From positions 64,954,552 to 65,018,551 of the forward strand of contig OX419756.1 in NCBI GenBank assembly GCA_948567375.1: a stretch of 64,000 nt of DNA, given 5' to 3'. The notes under the pieces are model-generated. The model saw only the letters and a list, made by a program, of their open reading frames with translations. It had not been told where the DNA came from and ran no database searches. Shown here piece by piece: positions 25,998 through 37,377 of this stretch (its first letter is position 1; each line of letters opens with the position of its first letter). The translations under genes and the position numbers were made by a program. The DNA is from Lunularia cruciata (Eukaryota; Streptophyta; Marchantiopsida; Lunulariales; Lunulariaceae).

Positions 25998-28028
25998 TAG
26001 GGATTGGCCTTGCTCACTATAGGAGGAGATCTCATTGTTTGCACATGTAAGCAAAGACTGCCTCTATCCTACTCCCCTAGACCCTATCCATACTCTGGTA
26101 GTATCTCTACAAGCTCTCCTTGATCCATACTCTTGGTTACACTCCTTGAACCCTAACTAGACTTTCTTATCAAGGTTTCCACAACCATGGATGTACACTA
26201 GGATCCCTATGTCTTTATGTCTTCTCATCAAGTCCACACCCTCCTTCCTATGATGTGTTATTTTGACTAATGATCTTGGCCATGGGAGAAATTATGGGCT
26301 TGGACTTTATTGGCTCTTTTTCCAAGTTAACATTACTCCTTCTAGCCAATGGAGGTGGTTTTGGACATCAAGAGGTTGCCTCTAGGATTCTTAGAATACT
26401 GTGAAGAGATTGGGCAGCCCTCCAAGAGAAGTACACCAATAAGACCCAAGCCATAGCAAAACTGATTGCAGATCTCCACAACCCCATGCCCTGCCTCCAT
26501 ACCTCCAAAGCATCATTATCTCTATTACGCCAAGATGTTAGGTGAAATAGGAGAGTATAGGTGGGCAGCTTAGGCACTCACATCCTCTAGCCAATGCTCT
26601 TTTCCTTAAACACTTTATCCAACCTACAAATGCTACTTCCACTTGCCATGGAGGACCTCCCTTTGTTCTTCCATGATTATCAGCCAAATGAGGAGTTACA
26701 ACTAACAAAGTCTTGCTTTGCCCATGCTCTACTTCAATCTCTGCATTTTATAGTAGGTCGACCATTAAGGCTAGTTTTTGAGCACTTATAGGATTCCTTC
26801 TCCCCCAATCTTTGCTTTTATCAATGCATTTCTTTCATTCATGTGGCCCTTGGAGCAACTTGTGTGTTTGGAGCTTCTTGTCTCCTTGCTCTTGCAAAGG
26901 AGACCTTAGGGATGTGCCCCATGGCCATTTGGGGATTTTTTACATCTAGTTTCTTGCACTATCTGCTTACTATTATGGCACTTTTTTCTTCCTTTTTGTC
27001 TCTCAATCAGTTTAATATGGCTACTCTAGGATGACGTGAAATAGTTATTGCATGCATTTGAGCATCCTTGGATATTCATCCAAATTTAGTGGTGGTCCAA
27101 GTTGATGTCTCCAATGCCTTCATTACCATCTCTTTTCTAGGAATTTTTCTATGCTCTTTGCTAAAGTAGAGATCATATTCCCTCCTAGATCCTGTTTATC
27201 CATACTTTCTATGGTATCTAGATACCTTTATTGTACAACCACCATACCGCTATAGTAGAGTTCTCACAATTGACATCAACCAAGAGCACACCATAGGAGG
27301 ATCCATTGGGGGGCCTCTCTTTGCCCTAGTGCACTTCTCTACTTGATGACATATGGTATCAACTTTGCAGTTCATTTATATCAAGCACCTTAGTAAAAGC
27401 TTCAAGCCATGCTCATGTACTTGTCTAGTTGAGGAATACTCAATTGACCTATTCAATCCTTACTAGGTGTTACTTCCCTTGGGCCTCATATTTTGCATGA
27501 ACTTTCCTACCTATAGACGCATTGTTGCCACATTTGTGGATGTTTGACAACATTATCCACCATACTTTCTCCACCACATTAGTGCCATGCATGCTCCCAC
27601 AACTAGTAGATGAGTGGTGTAGGTAGCAAATAGCTCTCCCATAGTCATGAGTAGATGTAACCTCATTGGGCAAAAGGCCACAACACCACCAACATATCTT
27701 GGGGCATGGGCTCTAGTGGTTCCTAATTTAATAGTTAGGTTCTTACATGAAGGTTGTCCTTTTCTATTGGGACCTATCACCATAATGGATTTAGATACTT
27801 ATACCTTCCAGGCATTTCTTTGGTCGGCTTGCAAGTTATAACCATGCACTACATGGACATTACTTCACGAGTTCATTGACTTTGTCTCTCTAGAATCTAG
27901 AAGTTTCAAGTGGATCTTTATAAGCATATGCCTACTCACACACTTATTGGCATACACACTTACTAGTATTCTCATTGATGTACCTCCAGTTTGTAGAGCT
28001 AAAATTCTCTCTTGTGGTGGAAAGGCCC
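25998..28028 (+). repeat. Tandem unit 1 of the RT element (2031 bp, lacks the catalytic segment)
   Basis: Nearly identical by eye to 28029-30306. It starts TAGGGATTGGCCTTGCTCA and ends GGTGGAAAGGCCC just before the next TAGGGATTGG. Relative to unit 2 it lacks about 245 bp (29399-29643): at 27375 the text jumps from AACTTTGC to AGTTCATTTATATC. The missing part includes the RT LDD block. Confidence 0.9.
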
Positions 28029-30306
28029 TAGGGATTGGCCTTGCTCAGTATAGGAGGAGATCTCATTGTTTGCACATGTAAGCAAAGACTGCCTCTATCC
28101 TACTCCCCTAGACCCTATCCGTACTCTGGTAGTATCTCTACAAGCTCTCCTTGATCCATACTCTTGGTTACACTCTTTGAACCCTAACTAGACTTTCTTA
28201 TCAAGGTTGCCACAACAATGGATGCACACTAGGATCCCTATGTCTTTATGTCTTCTCATCAAGTCCACACCCTCCTTCCTATGATGTGTTATTTTGACTA
28301 ATGATCTTGGCCATGGGAGAAATTATGGGCTTGGACTTTATTGGCTCTTTTTCCAGGTTAACATTACTCCTTCTAGCCAATGGAGGTGGTTTTGGACATC
28401 AAGAGGTTGCCTCTAGGATTCTTAGAATATTGTGAAGAGATTGGGCAGCCCTCCAAGAGAAGTACACCAATAAGACCCAAGCCATAGCAAAACTGATTGC
28501 AGATCTCCACAACCCCATGCCCTGCCTCCATACCTCCAAAGCATCATTATCTCTATTACGCCAAGATGTTAGGTGAAATAGGAGAGTATAGGTGGGCAGC
28601 TTAGGCACTCACATCCTCTAGCCAATGCTCTTTTCCTTAAACACTTTATCCAACCTACAAATGCTACTTCCACTTGCCATGGAGGACCTCCCTTTGTTCT
28701 TCCATGATTATCAGCCAAATGAGGAGTTACAACTAACAAAGTCTTGCTTTGCCCATGCTCTACTTCAATCTCTGCATTTTATAGTAGGTCGACCATTAAG
28801 GCTAGTTTTTGAGCACTTATAGGATTCCTTCTCCCCCAATCTTTGCTTTTATCAATGCATTTCTTTCATTCATGTGGCCCTTGGAGCAACTTGTGTGTTT
28901 GGAGCTTCTTGTCTCCTTGCTCTTGCAAAGGAGACCTTAGGGATGTGCCCCATGGCCATTTGGGGATTTTTTACATCTAGTTTCTTGCACTATCTGCTTA
29001 CTATTATGGCACTTTTTTCTTCCTTTTTGTCTCTCAATCAGTTTAATATGGCTACTCTATGATGACGTGAAATAGTTATTGCATGCATTTGAGCATCCTT
29101 GGATATTCATCCAAATTTAGTGGTGGTCCAAGTTGATGTCTCCAATGCCTTCATTACCATCTCTTTTCTAGGAATTTTTCTATGCTCTTTGCTAAAGTAG
29201 AGATCATATTCCCTCCTAGATCCTGTTTATCCATACTTTCTATGGTATCTAGATACCTTTATTGTACAACCACCATACCGCTATAGTAGAGTTCTCACAA
29301 TTGACATCAACCAAGAGCACACCATAGGAGGATCCATTGGGGGGCCTCTCTTTGCCCTAGTGCACTTCTCTACTTGATGACATATGGTATCAACTTTGCC
29401 ATCTCAACTGTTACCATCCATCTTGGATGATACTCATATTGTGGGTCCTTTAAAGGATATAGTTAGAACAATGTTTGCTTTCATACTTAGCTTAGAAGCC
29501 TTGGATTTACAGTTCAAGATTTGTAAATGCAAGGTCTAGAGCCCACAAATGGCCCTCACTCTCTTTGACGTCCCACCAAGATTCTAATTCCTCATAGGTG
29601 GTTTGAGAGTTTGGACTCTCCTATAAGATAGGAAGATTTTTGTAGTTCATTTATATCAAGCACCTTAGTACAAGCTTCAAGCCATGCTCATGTACTTGCC
29701 TAGTTGAGGAATACTCAATTGACCTATTCAATCCTTACTAGGTGTTACTTCCCTTGGGCCTCATATTTTGCATGAACTTTCCTACCTATAGACGCATTGT
29801 TGCCACATTTGTGAATGTTTGACAACATTATCCACCATACTTTCTCCACCACATTAGTGCCATGCATGCTCCCACAACTAGTAGATGAGTGGTGTAGGTA
29901 GCAAATAGCTCTCCCATAGTCATGAGTAGATGTAACCTCATTGGGCAAAAGGCCACAACACCACCAACATATCTTGGGGCATGGGCTCTAGTGGTTCCTA
30001 ATTTAATAGTTAGGTTCTTCTATGAAGGTTTTTCTTTTCTATTGGGACCTATCACCATAATGGATTTAGATACTTATACCTTCCAGGCATTTCTTTGGTC
30101 GGCTTGCAAGTTATAACCATGCACTACATGGACATTACTTCACGAGTTCATTGACTTTGTCTCTCTAGAATCTAGAAGTTTCAAGTGGATCTTTATAAGC
30201 ATATGCCTACTCACACACTTATTGGCATACAAACTTACTAGTATTCTCATTGATGTACCTCCAGTTTGTAGAGCTAAAATTCTCTCTTGTGGTGGAAAGG
30301 CCCTAG
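28029..30306 (+). repeat. Tandem unit 2 of the RT element (2278 bp, retains the LDD block)
   Basis: Head-to-tail copy of 25998-28028. The two Asp codons of the catalytic-site block are at 29426-29431. Downstream of 30306 the element continues into its C-terminal region, so the duplication is internal to the element. Both outer junctions share only TAG, compatible with a microhomology or unequal-exchange origin. Confidence 0.9.
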
Positions 30307-31440
30307 AGCTTGGCTCCAAGCTTCTCCTTTGATTGATAACTTTGGTTTATTTTGAGTAGTTTACCACAACACTACAATTGAGGTTTGGTCTCCCACATCC
30401 AACTCTCATAGGGATTTTGGATCAATATGTATGTTTCTCCATATGACATACAAGGGATACATGGTGTGCATTTATGGTGTGAAGTAGGAGGAGGGTCCAC
30501 TAGAGTCCATGATGTTGTTTATGATACAATGGCTTAGATCTTACAAGCTACAAAGGCCCAAGTTCAAATTGAGTGATGGTTGGACCTACCAAGACCACCT
30601 ATTTGTTAAGTGCAAGTAGATATTGTTACTTTCATGGATAGTCATTACACCTTGCATGATGTGGTGGTAGCAAACCTCCTACAAGCAGAGTCATTGGTAT
30701 AGGCAAGTGCACAAGGGAGAGAAATAATGACCATTGCCTCTAGTGGCAAGGAGGACTACTACATACTTGGCTATCCTTGGACACCTTTGTCTCCTTGGCA
30801 ATTGTGATTTTCTGGAACCTTCACCACCACTTTGATGGAGTCCTCAAGGAGGAAACACAAGATTCCTTGTGAAGTATAGGAGCATTACTATAGGTTCTAT
30901 ATTTCTATAGGCATTGCCAGAGGAGTTTTGCTCTAGCAATGATTACTTCCTAGTATATAAAATGCATATTTGTCACTTCACAACATGCTCAAGCTCTAGA
31001 TTTTCACCAATGAGGAGCTACAATAGGAACACCTAGCTCATGTGTGCAAAGCTACCATCCAAAGAGAATGTTGAGCTATACAAAATGGTGACTACATGCC
31101 TTTTGCACAGTCCATGTGGTGTCAAATATCCACATGTCCCTTGTATTAAAAATGGTGTGTGCAGCAAGGAGTATCAATGCCAATTCGACAAGCAAAAAAT
31201 GCAAGGTGATGATGGGTATATTGTTTACCACCGTCCCAATAATGGATGGAAATTTTTCTATAACCTTGGAGGCTTTGTCTATGACAATTACTAGGTTGTA
31301 TTATACAATTCATTTTTATGCAAGAAATTCAATATGCGTATCAACATGGAAGTGTCTATTAGCATCAATAGTGTCAAGTATCTCTTCAAGTATGTGTAAA
31401 AAGATCCTAACCAAGCTATTTTGGAGGTCAAGGGTCTAGT

Positions 31441-31842
31441 TGTAACAATATGGAGTTTAGCAAGGAAGTTAGTTAGGACTAACAAAGTAGCAAATAGACC
31501 AAATTAGCCTAGAATATTCTAGAAGTATCTAGGAAGCTTCTTGGGAAGCTTTCTAGCTAGCTTAACTTGCTCCCAAGTAAGTAGCTTCTAGAAGGAAGCT
31601 TCTAGAAGCTTCCAACTAGCTTAGCTTGCAAGCCAAGTAGGCGGCTTCTAAAAGGAAGCTTCTTGGTTAACTTGGCTTGCACTCCAAGAAAATGGCTCAA
31701 GGAAGCTTCTCAAGAGCTTTGCATGCTCCCTATAAATATCAGAGCCAAAGCTCATGCTAGGGATTTGGAGTTTACACACATTCAAGTATCCCAATGTAAT
31801 CTTCCATTCTTCTAATTCTCTCCTTGGTCTTGGTCTTTTACA
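31441..31842 (+). mobile_element. Solo LTR of the same family as the chromovirus at 42652, with 5-bp target duplication
   Basis: Starts TGTAACAATATGG and ends TCTTTTACA; homologous along its length to the LTRs at 42652-43077 and 48549-48957. It is flanked by CTAGT on both sides (31436-31440 and 31843-31847). The Helitron reading frame continues in register if the LTR and one CTAGT are removed. It contains a TATA box TATAAATA at 31731-31738. No internal region, primer site or polypurine tract is present, so it is the product of LTR-LTR recombination. Confidence 0.95.
31595..31612. promoter_or_regulatory. Perfect four-unit heat-shock-element match in the solo LTR
   Basis: GAAGCTTCTAGAAGCTTC matches the consensus GAAnnTTCnnGAAnnTTC exactly. 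It is preceded by TTCTAGAAG (31586-31594), and a TATA box lies about 120 bp downstream. The binding function is inference. Confidence 0.6.
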
Positions 31843-33740
31843 CTAGTGAACAAGGTCTAGCAATACTTGGATACAAGGTACTTGGTGGAAGCCTGAGATG
31901 CACTCTTCTCAAACAAGGTGCATAAAAAATGGCCATTTGGTGGTTCATCTTCCCAATCAACACTGATGTAGTTGCACGTGGTGCATTGCAATGGTTTATG
32001 CTTATTGGATATTTTGAATTCTATGTGATAAATGATAACTTGTGCAATGTCATATCCATAAATTTCTCATAGAACCATGTGTGAAAATCTGCCAAAAAGG
32101 TATGGGCAATACTTCAACATTGGGCACATGATAGAGCACATGTACTTTGTGCAAACTACTTTTGGCAAGTGCTTTAACCTCTGGTTGTTACTAATGGTGG
32201 TTATAGGATAAACATCTTTTGAAGATCTTTGCCCAATGGATGACATACTCTACCCAAATTTTTAGGCTATTTGTGGTGCCATGGAGCTTCTTCAAGATTG
32301 AGTGGAATGTGTACTTTTGTGCAAGTGTGTGTTGCCCAACATGCTTCCAACTTACATACCATCTTTGTCATAAGCCTATTTTTAGATATGAGTTGCCAAA
32401 ATTTAGGATTGTACACTTTGCACCTTGAGGTTTTGTTGGAGTGGAATTTTCTTGATATGCAATGCCAACACTTAGTAAAAGGTAGTACAATTGCAGATGT
32501 GAACAATGATGCTCTTCATTTTTTGGACCAAAAGGTTGCTTTTGTTGGCACAAGCCTTCAAGACTATCTTGACATGCCTTTGGTGTTGCATGCTACAAGC
32601 GGCCATGGTAACTCACATCTCCTTTTTGAACAAGCTTATGATCATGATGGTTTGTAAGCCCAACTCAACAGGGATGTGATGCTTCTTAATGTAAAGCAAC
32701 ATCAAGCATTTGCTATGGTGATGCACACTTTCAATGTAGATATTATGGCTTTCTTCTTTGATGGTCTTGGTGGCTATAGCAAAACATTTCTATATTGAGT
32801 CTTGCTTGCCTCCATTTGTGCCAATGGCAATGTTGCAATGGCTGTGGATTATTTAGGGATTGCAACTCTTCTTTGATATGGAGTGCATATGATACGTTTT
32901 GTCTTTAAAGTTCCTATTGATATCAATCATGTCTCCTTTTGAAATTTTACCCCTATGAGTGATACAAAAAAATTAATTTGTGTGGCAAATCTCATTGTTT
33001 AGAATGAAGAGCAAGCACAACATCACCATTGTGTAGAGGCTGTAGCTTGTAGTTTGTAGGATTAGGGCAAACTCCTAACATACCATTTGGTGGTAAAGTC
33101 ATAGTCTTTGGTAGTGATTTTTGGTATTATCCTCCAATTGTCTTTTGAGGCACTTACCCTTTTATTATGGACATTTCTTTGAAGTGATTTGCATTTTGGC
33201 ACCTCATTTGCATCCTTGGATTAACAAAGAATGTGCATTTGAGAGTGGATCATGCTTTTTGCCCCTTTGTGGAATACAATTTGCATATAGGGGATGATGT
33301 AGAGCCAACATTTATCAACAAATGCATTTTTCTAACAAATGCTGAAATGCCAAAATGCAAGTTGGCTTTTGTGTGGAATCACTCTTTTTGGATCTATTCA
33401 AGTGCTTATAAATCATGTCTTCCTCAACTTGGTCAAGTGTTTTTATGTGGTAGGCTATGTTAAGAGTTGAAGCATCTTGATAACAACAAACGTGGTTGTA
33501 AACAATATAACATGATCATTGCATCTCGAATCCCTATAGAGGTGCATAGATTTCTTTTGATGGATACAATAATAACCCAAGATGATCAAGTGATGGCTTA
33601 TGGACCAAAGTTTTTGAACACTATTACTTTGCCAAGTATGACACTTCATTGGTTTGCTTTGAAAGTTGGTGTTCCAATCTACTCTACAATCTAGATGTGT
33701 TAGATGGCCTTTGCAATGGCATGTTGTCATGTTGTGGTTT

Positions 33741-35935
33741 GTTTAACCAATGAAAAAAGAAATTTAGTGATGTTTATCTCCATTATTGGATTAGATTGTA
33801 AGGTAGATCCCAAAGTTCAATGATTGTCATATGAGTACTTTATGTACGTCTAAGTGACTTGCCACATGGATTAGAATCTTGTCCTCTTCAAGAGCTTTGA
33901 TGTATATAGGTTGTGGAGACTTGATAGACAAGGAGTGATTTTGTTTTAGGAGTCCCAAGTGGGAGAAGGATGTTGAGAATGAGAATTGTAGTAGATTGTA
34001 GGAGCTAGAGCATAAGAGGAAGAATTGGAACAAGAGATGTTTTATTCTCTTGATCTACCACTCTCAAATCCATTTCTTATCAATCTTCAAATTCTACAAC
34101 ATGATCAATTTCAAGTTGGATGGTGGTACATTTTAAGGTTATGTTCATGGCATTGAGGATGGAAACCCTAGATCATATTCTCCTTCTTGTGCTTACTTAT
34201 GGATAGGTTTAGGACTTGATAAATTATACATTCTTGTAGAAAGAGGAGCACTTAATTTAGTTCAAGGGCCTCAAGGTAGAGTTGTGGGATTAATGTGTCA
34301 AAGGGAGAAAAGACTAAGTGACAAAATTGCAAGAAATTGGATCCCAACATGAGAAGTTTGGCATTTCTTGACAATTAAAAAAGTTAAGTAAGAGGAATTT
34401 TGGAGAGAAAAGGACCATTTTTGGAGAGAAGAATTGACAGGCTACTAGTTAGACAAGAATCAAGGAATTTGAGCACATTCCAAGTGAGATATGATTGATT
34501 GAAGCAAGGGAGTTCACATTCATATCTAGGTGCAAAAATTGAAGGATTGGGAGTGTTTTATCAATGACTTTGACATTATATTAGTGAACTCCAAGAGAAG
34601 AAAAAATAGTGGTTGTATTGAATTTAAGAAATTTTATGTTTGAGTTACTCTCATATCTGATTTGATCAATTGAAGTTGGAGTATTGAAAATCAAAATGTT
34701 GGGGAGGAGATTATAATTAGGTTTGGAATTTTGATCACTTCTCAAGTTATGGTTTGAATCAATTTATGAAAATTTTCAGTTTTTTTGGTAGTTAAGTCTT
34801 TCACCTTTTTGTAAAGGTTTCATATGAATTCCTCAAAAATAGAATTCAGGGTCTTGGATCAAGTATACATGGGTTTGTAGAGCTCACAAGTTAGTCCAAC
34901 TTTAGAATTGATCCATATCTAGGAATTGGATTTGATTAAGCTACTTAACTTTATAGAGATTTAAACAAGAGCAAAATGAACTACTTTATAAAATTTTGTT
35001 AGTTCAAGTGTCATATATAGTGAGATCTAATACAATAACCTCTATAGGACATACCATCATAAGCTCAATGGAGCAATTCCATATTCAACTCTAATTGAAA
35101 ATCAAATCACCAATTTGAAGGCATGAATGTAAATATTTAAGCTTCTTGAAGTGTTTTCTACTATTTTACATGAATCCATGGGCCAAAATTGGGCAAAACC
35201 CTATGCAAGAATCAAGACTTGAGCCTAATTTAGGGTTTCAAAATTAGGGTTGGAACTACAAAGTTTTTGCCAATTTTGAGACCTGGTCAAGGAAGCTTTA
35301 GTATGTAGACTTAGTCTTGCTTTATATCATTAGAAAGCTTATCTCACATGCTTTGCATTGAGTTTTATAAAACCTAAATCAAAGCTACACAAAAAAAGTT
35401 ACACTCATTTGAGTGTTGTACAAATATCCACATCAAAAGGCATAAGAATTTCCTTACTTGGAGAACATATGGATCCAAACTTGAATTTTATGTTAAGAGC
35501 AACTCTTGGACAAAGCAAGGAAGCTCTTAAGCACATTTCTACCAAAAATCATGGAGAGTGTTTGTGAAACTTCTTGTGTTTGGATCCTCTCCATGCTTCT
35601 ATGCTTGATTATATGTCAAGTTGGCTTAGATTGGTATGCAAGCATTGCACTTAGATTCTTTCTTTCTATGCATATTATTTATTTCTCTTTGGTTATGATA
35701 GAAATGATGACCAGTAGACCTAGAGTGCATGTTGTTAGGAATGCAAGTTAGGTTGCTCGTTAATCCCCTTCCAAATAAAAAGAACACTATAAATAGAGGT
35801 AGAAGGTTTTGGTGGTTGGACAAACAAGCAGGCTCAACCTATTAGTGATAGATCTATGCAACTTCTCATATGTAAGCTTCACAACTAGGCATCCACTATG
35901 TTCCCAAAGAGAGAGAGAGAGGCAAATTATAACAA
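33741..35935. mobile_element. Non-coding insertion splitting the Helitron helicase (probable LTR-element derivative)
   Basis: Helicase homology stops after the CNGM block near 33717 and resumes at VNLGHR near 35944, although these motifs are nearly adjacent in Helitron proteins. The intervening sequence has no recognisable protein, but it has LTR-like features: TGTTGAGAATGAG at 33972, TGTTAGGAATGCAAG at 35729 and a promoter-like ACTATAAATAGAGG at 35787-35800. The ends and target duplication are not resolved. Confidence 0.45.
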
Positions 35936-36659
35936 CATATATGGTAATTGTAAATCTTGGACATAGACTAATTCTTGGACACATTGTTGATGGTTCACAC
36001 ATTGGTGAGAGAGTCAATATTCCAAGAATTGTAGCCTCTTCTCAATGGATCCATTCCACTTTTACCCTATTGTGTTGGCAATTCCCAATTTTGCTATGAC
36101 AAGCAACAAAACATGAGGGCAAACAATGGTGACGGTTGGTGTCCACCTTCTCAAACCTATTTTTACCCATGTTTAGCTTTTTTGTTGCATTTTCTTTAGC
36201 TACATGAGTCTATTATACTTGAGCTAAACATGTTTTTGATGTCTTTTATCTACTGCCCAAACAGATGATCTACAACAAATGTGGTGCGTAGGGTGTTTTG
36301 GGAGATGTTGGAATAGCAAGAAGTTTTTGGTGAGGAATTTTTTTTAAGGTAGGATTCAACAGGTGACACAAGCATTTGGATACTTTCAAGTAATCATATA
36401 ATTTTATCATCACAATCTGGTGTTTACTTCAAATGACCTTTTGTTTATAATATTGCAAATTTTGTATTCTAGGTAGTCTTTTGCACTAAAGCTACCTTTG
36501 GATGCATATAATGTCACTTGAAGTCAACCTCAGCTGGTCACAAGTCTGGATAAAGACAAAGGGTAGGATCCTCTTTGAATAGATTTAAAAGTCTGAAATC
36601 TTATATAACACGCTATCATGTAATCTTTAGCTCATAAATTAAATTATACTTCCTGCATA

Positions 36660-37250
36660 TTCTATTACATTTTGCTTGCAAAATGGGTTTAAAGGATCTT
36701 GCTTAGTGCCCACATTGCATGTCATATGTCATGTCAAGGAAATATTGCTCTCACAAAATCTCAAGGGGAAAAGGGTTACCAAAAAGTAGGATTGTGACAA
36801 AGAAAGCAAGTAAGTTGGAAGCATGTTAGGCAACACACGCTTCACTATGGCAAAACTTGCTCTTAATGTCATCGTGAAGAAGCCTCATGGCACCTTACGC
36901 AGCCTGAAAGGTTAGGTAGAATGTGCCATCTACCATGCAAAGATCTTCAAAAGATATTGATCCTATAACCACCATTAGTAACAACCATAAGTAAATGCTT
37001 GCCAGATATAAAGTACATGTGCTCTACCATGGATGCCCCACACTAACATATAGCCCACACCTTTTTTGCAGATTTCTACACATGGTTATATGGGAAGTCA
37101 ATGTACAACACATTGTGCAAGATGTAGTTTACCAAAGTGAATTCAAAATACCCAATAAGTTTCAACTAATGCAATGCACCACGTGCAACCACATTAACCA
37201 AAATCTCATTCTTATCAAGGGAAACGTTGTGTTGATTGGGAAGATACTAC
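36660..37250 (-). mobile_element. Inverted copy of part of the Helitron (matches 31960-32470)
   Basis: The reverse complement of 36660-37250 reads GGTTGCACGTGGTGCATTGC, TTGGGTATTTTGAATTC, AACCATGTGT, AGAGCACATGTACTTT and GGTTGTTACTAATGGTGG in the same order as 31970-32210 on the plus strand, and continues through CTTTTGAAGATCTTTGC to a diverged helicase region. It is a diverged second copy in opposite orientation, about 4.5 kb from the first. Confidence 0.85.
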
Positions 37251-37270
37251 TTTTAATACTTGGAATTCAA

Positions 37271-37377
37271 GATACCTTCACATAATTATGTTCCTTTCTA
37301 ACTTGAAAATTTCATATATATTAAAGTTCTCTTCATTAGTCATTAGAAGTACATATTAAAATCAAGAGAGAGCCAAT
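37271..37377. repeat. Third copy of the 120-bp repeat seen at 24007
   Basis: TTCCTTTCTAACTTGAAAAT, ATTAAAGTTCTCTTCATTAG, then CATTAGAAGTACATATTAAA and AGAGAGAGCCAATT match the copies at 24007-24126 and 24151-24276. Confidence 0.8.

Larger units (their letters stand above)
25600..31020 (+). mobile_element. Degenerate reverse-transcriptase element (non-LTR type) with internal tandem duplication
   Basis: Translated fragments in order: a degenerate N-terminal region (25640-26600); an RT fingers/palm-like stretch with VVQVDVSNAF at about 27095 and its copy at 29128; a GGPLFALVHF block (27308 and 29340); an LDDTHIVGP block at 29423 that occupies the place of the (F/Y)xDD catalytic motif; and a C-terminal stretch (30500-30900) with VDIVTF, then HDVVVANLL, reminiscent of the D...DV(T/V)xA motif of a PD-(D/E)XK-like endonuclease. 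No LTRs or integrase are seen, so a non-LTR lineage is the likely class (inference). Stops and frameshifts throughout show it is dead. The central 2 kb is present twice. Element ends are not defined. Confidence 0.6.
31030..36316 (+). mobile_element. Helitron Rep/helicase remnant, interrupted
   Basis: Rolling-circle transposon ORF fragments in the expected order. 31060-31440: Rep-region text with CLLHSPCG, PCIKNGVCS and, after a frameshift, KYLFKYV. 31843-32400: linker region. 32754-32800: Pif1-like helicase P-loop, DGLGGYSKTFLY, with the usual TGKT replaced by YSKT. 33233-33300: LRVDHAF to IGDDVEPTF. 33600-33720: FLNTITL then LKVGVPI and CNGM. 35938-36316: VNLGHRLILG, GERVNIPRI and the C-terminal NVV...FWEMLE, stop TAG at 36314-36316. 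Many stops show it is dead. It is split by a solo LTR (31441-31842) and by a 2.2 kb block (about 33740-35935). The HUH motif and the TC/CTAG ends were not found. Confidence 0.85.
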
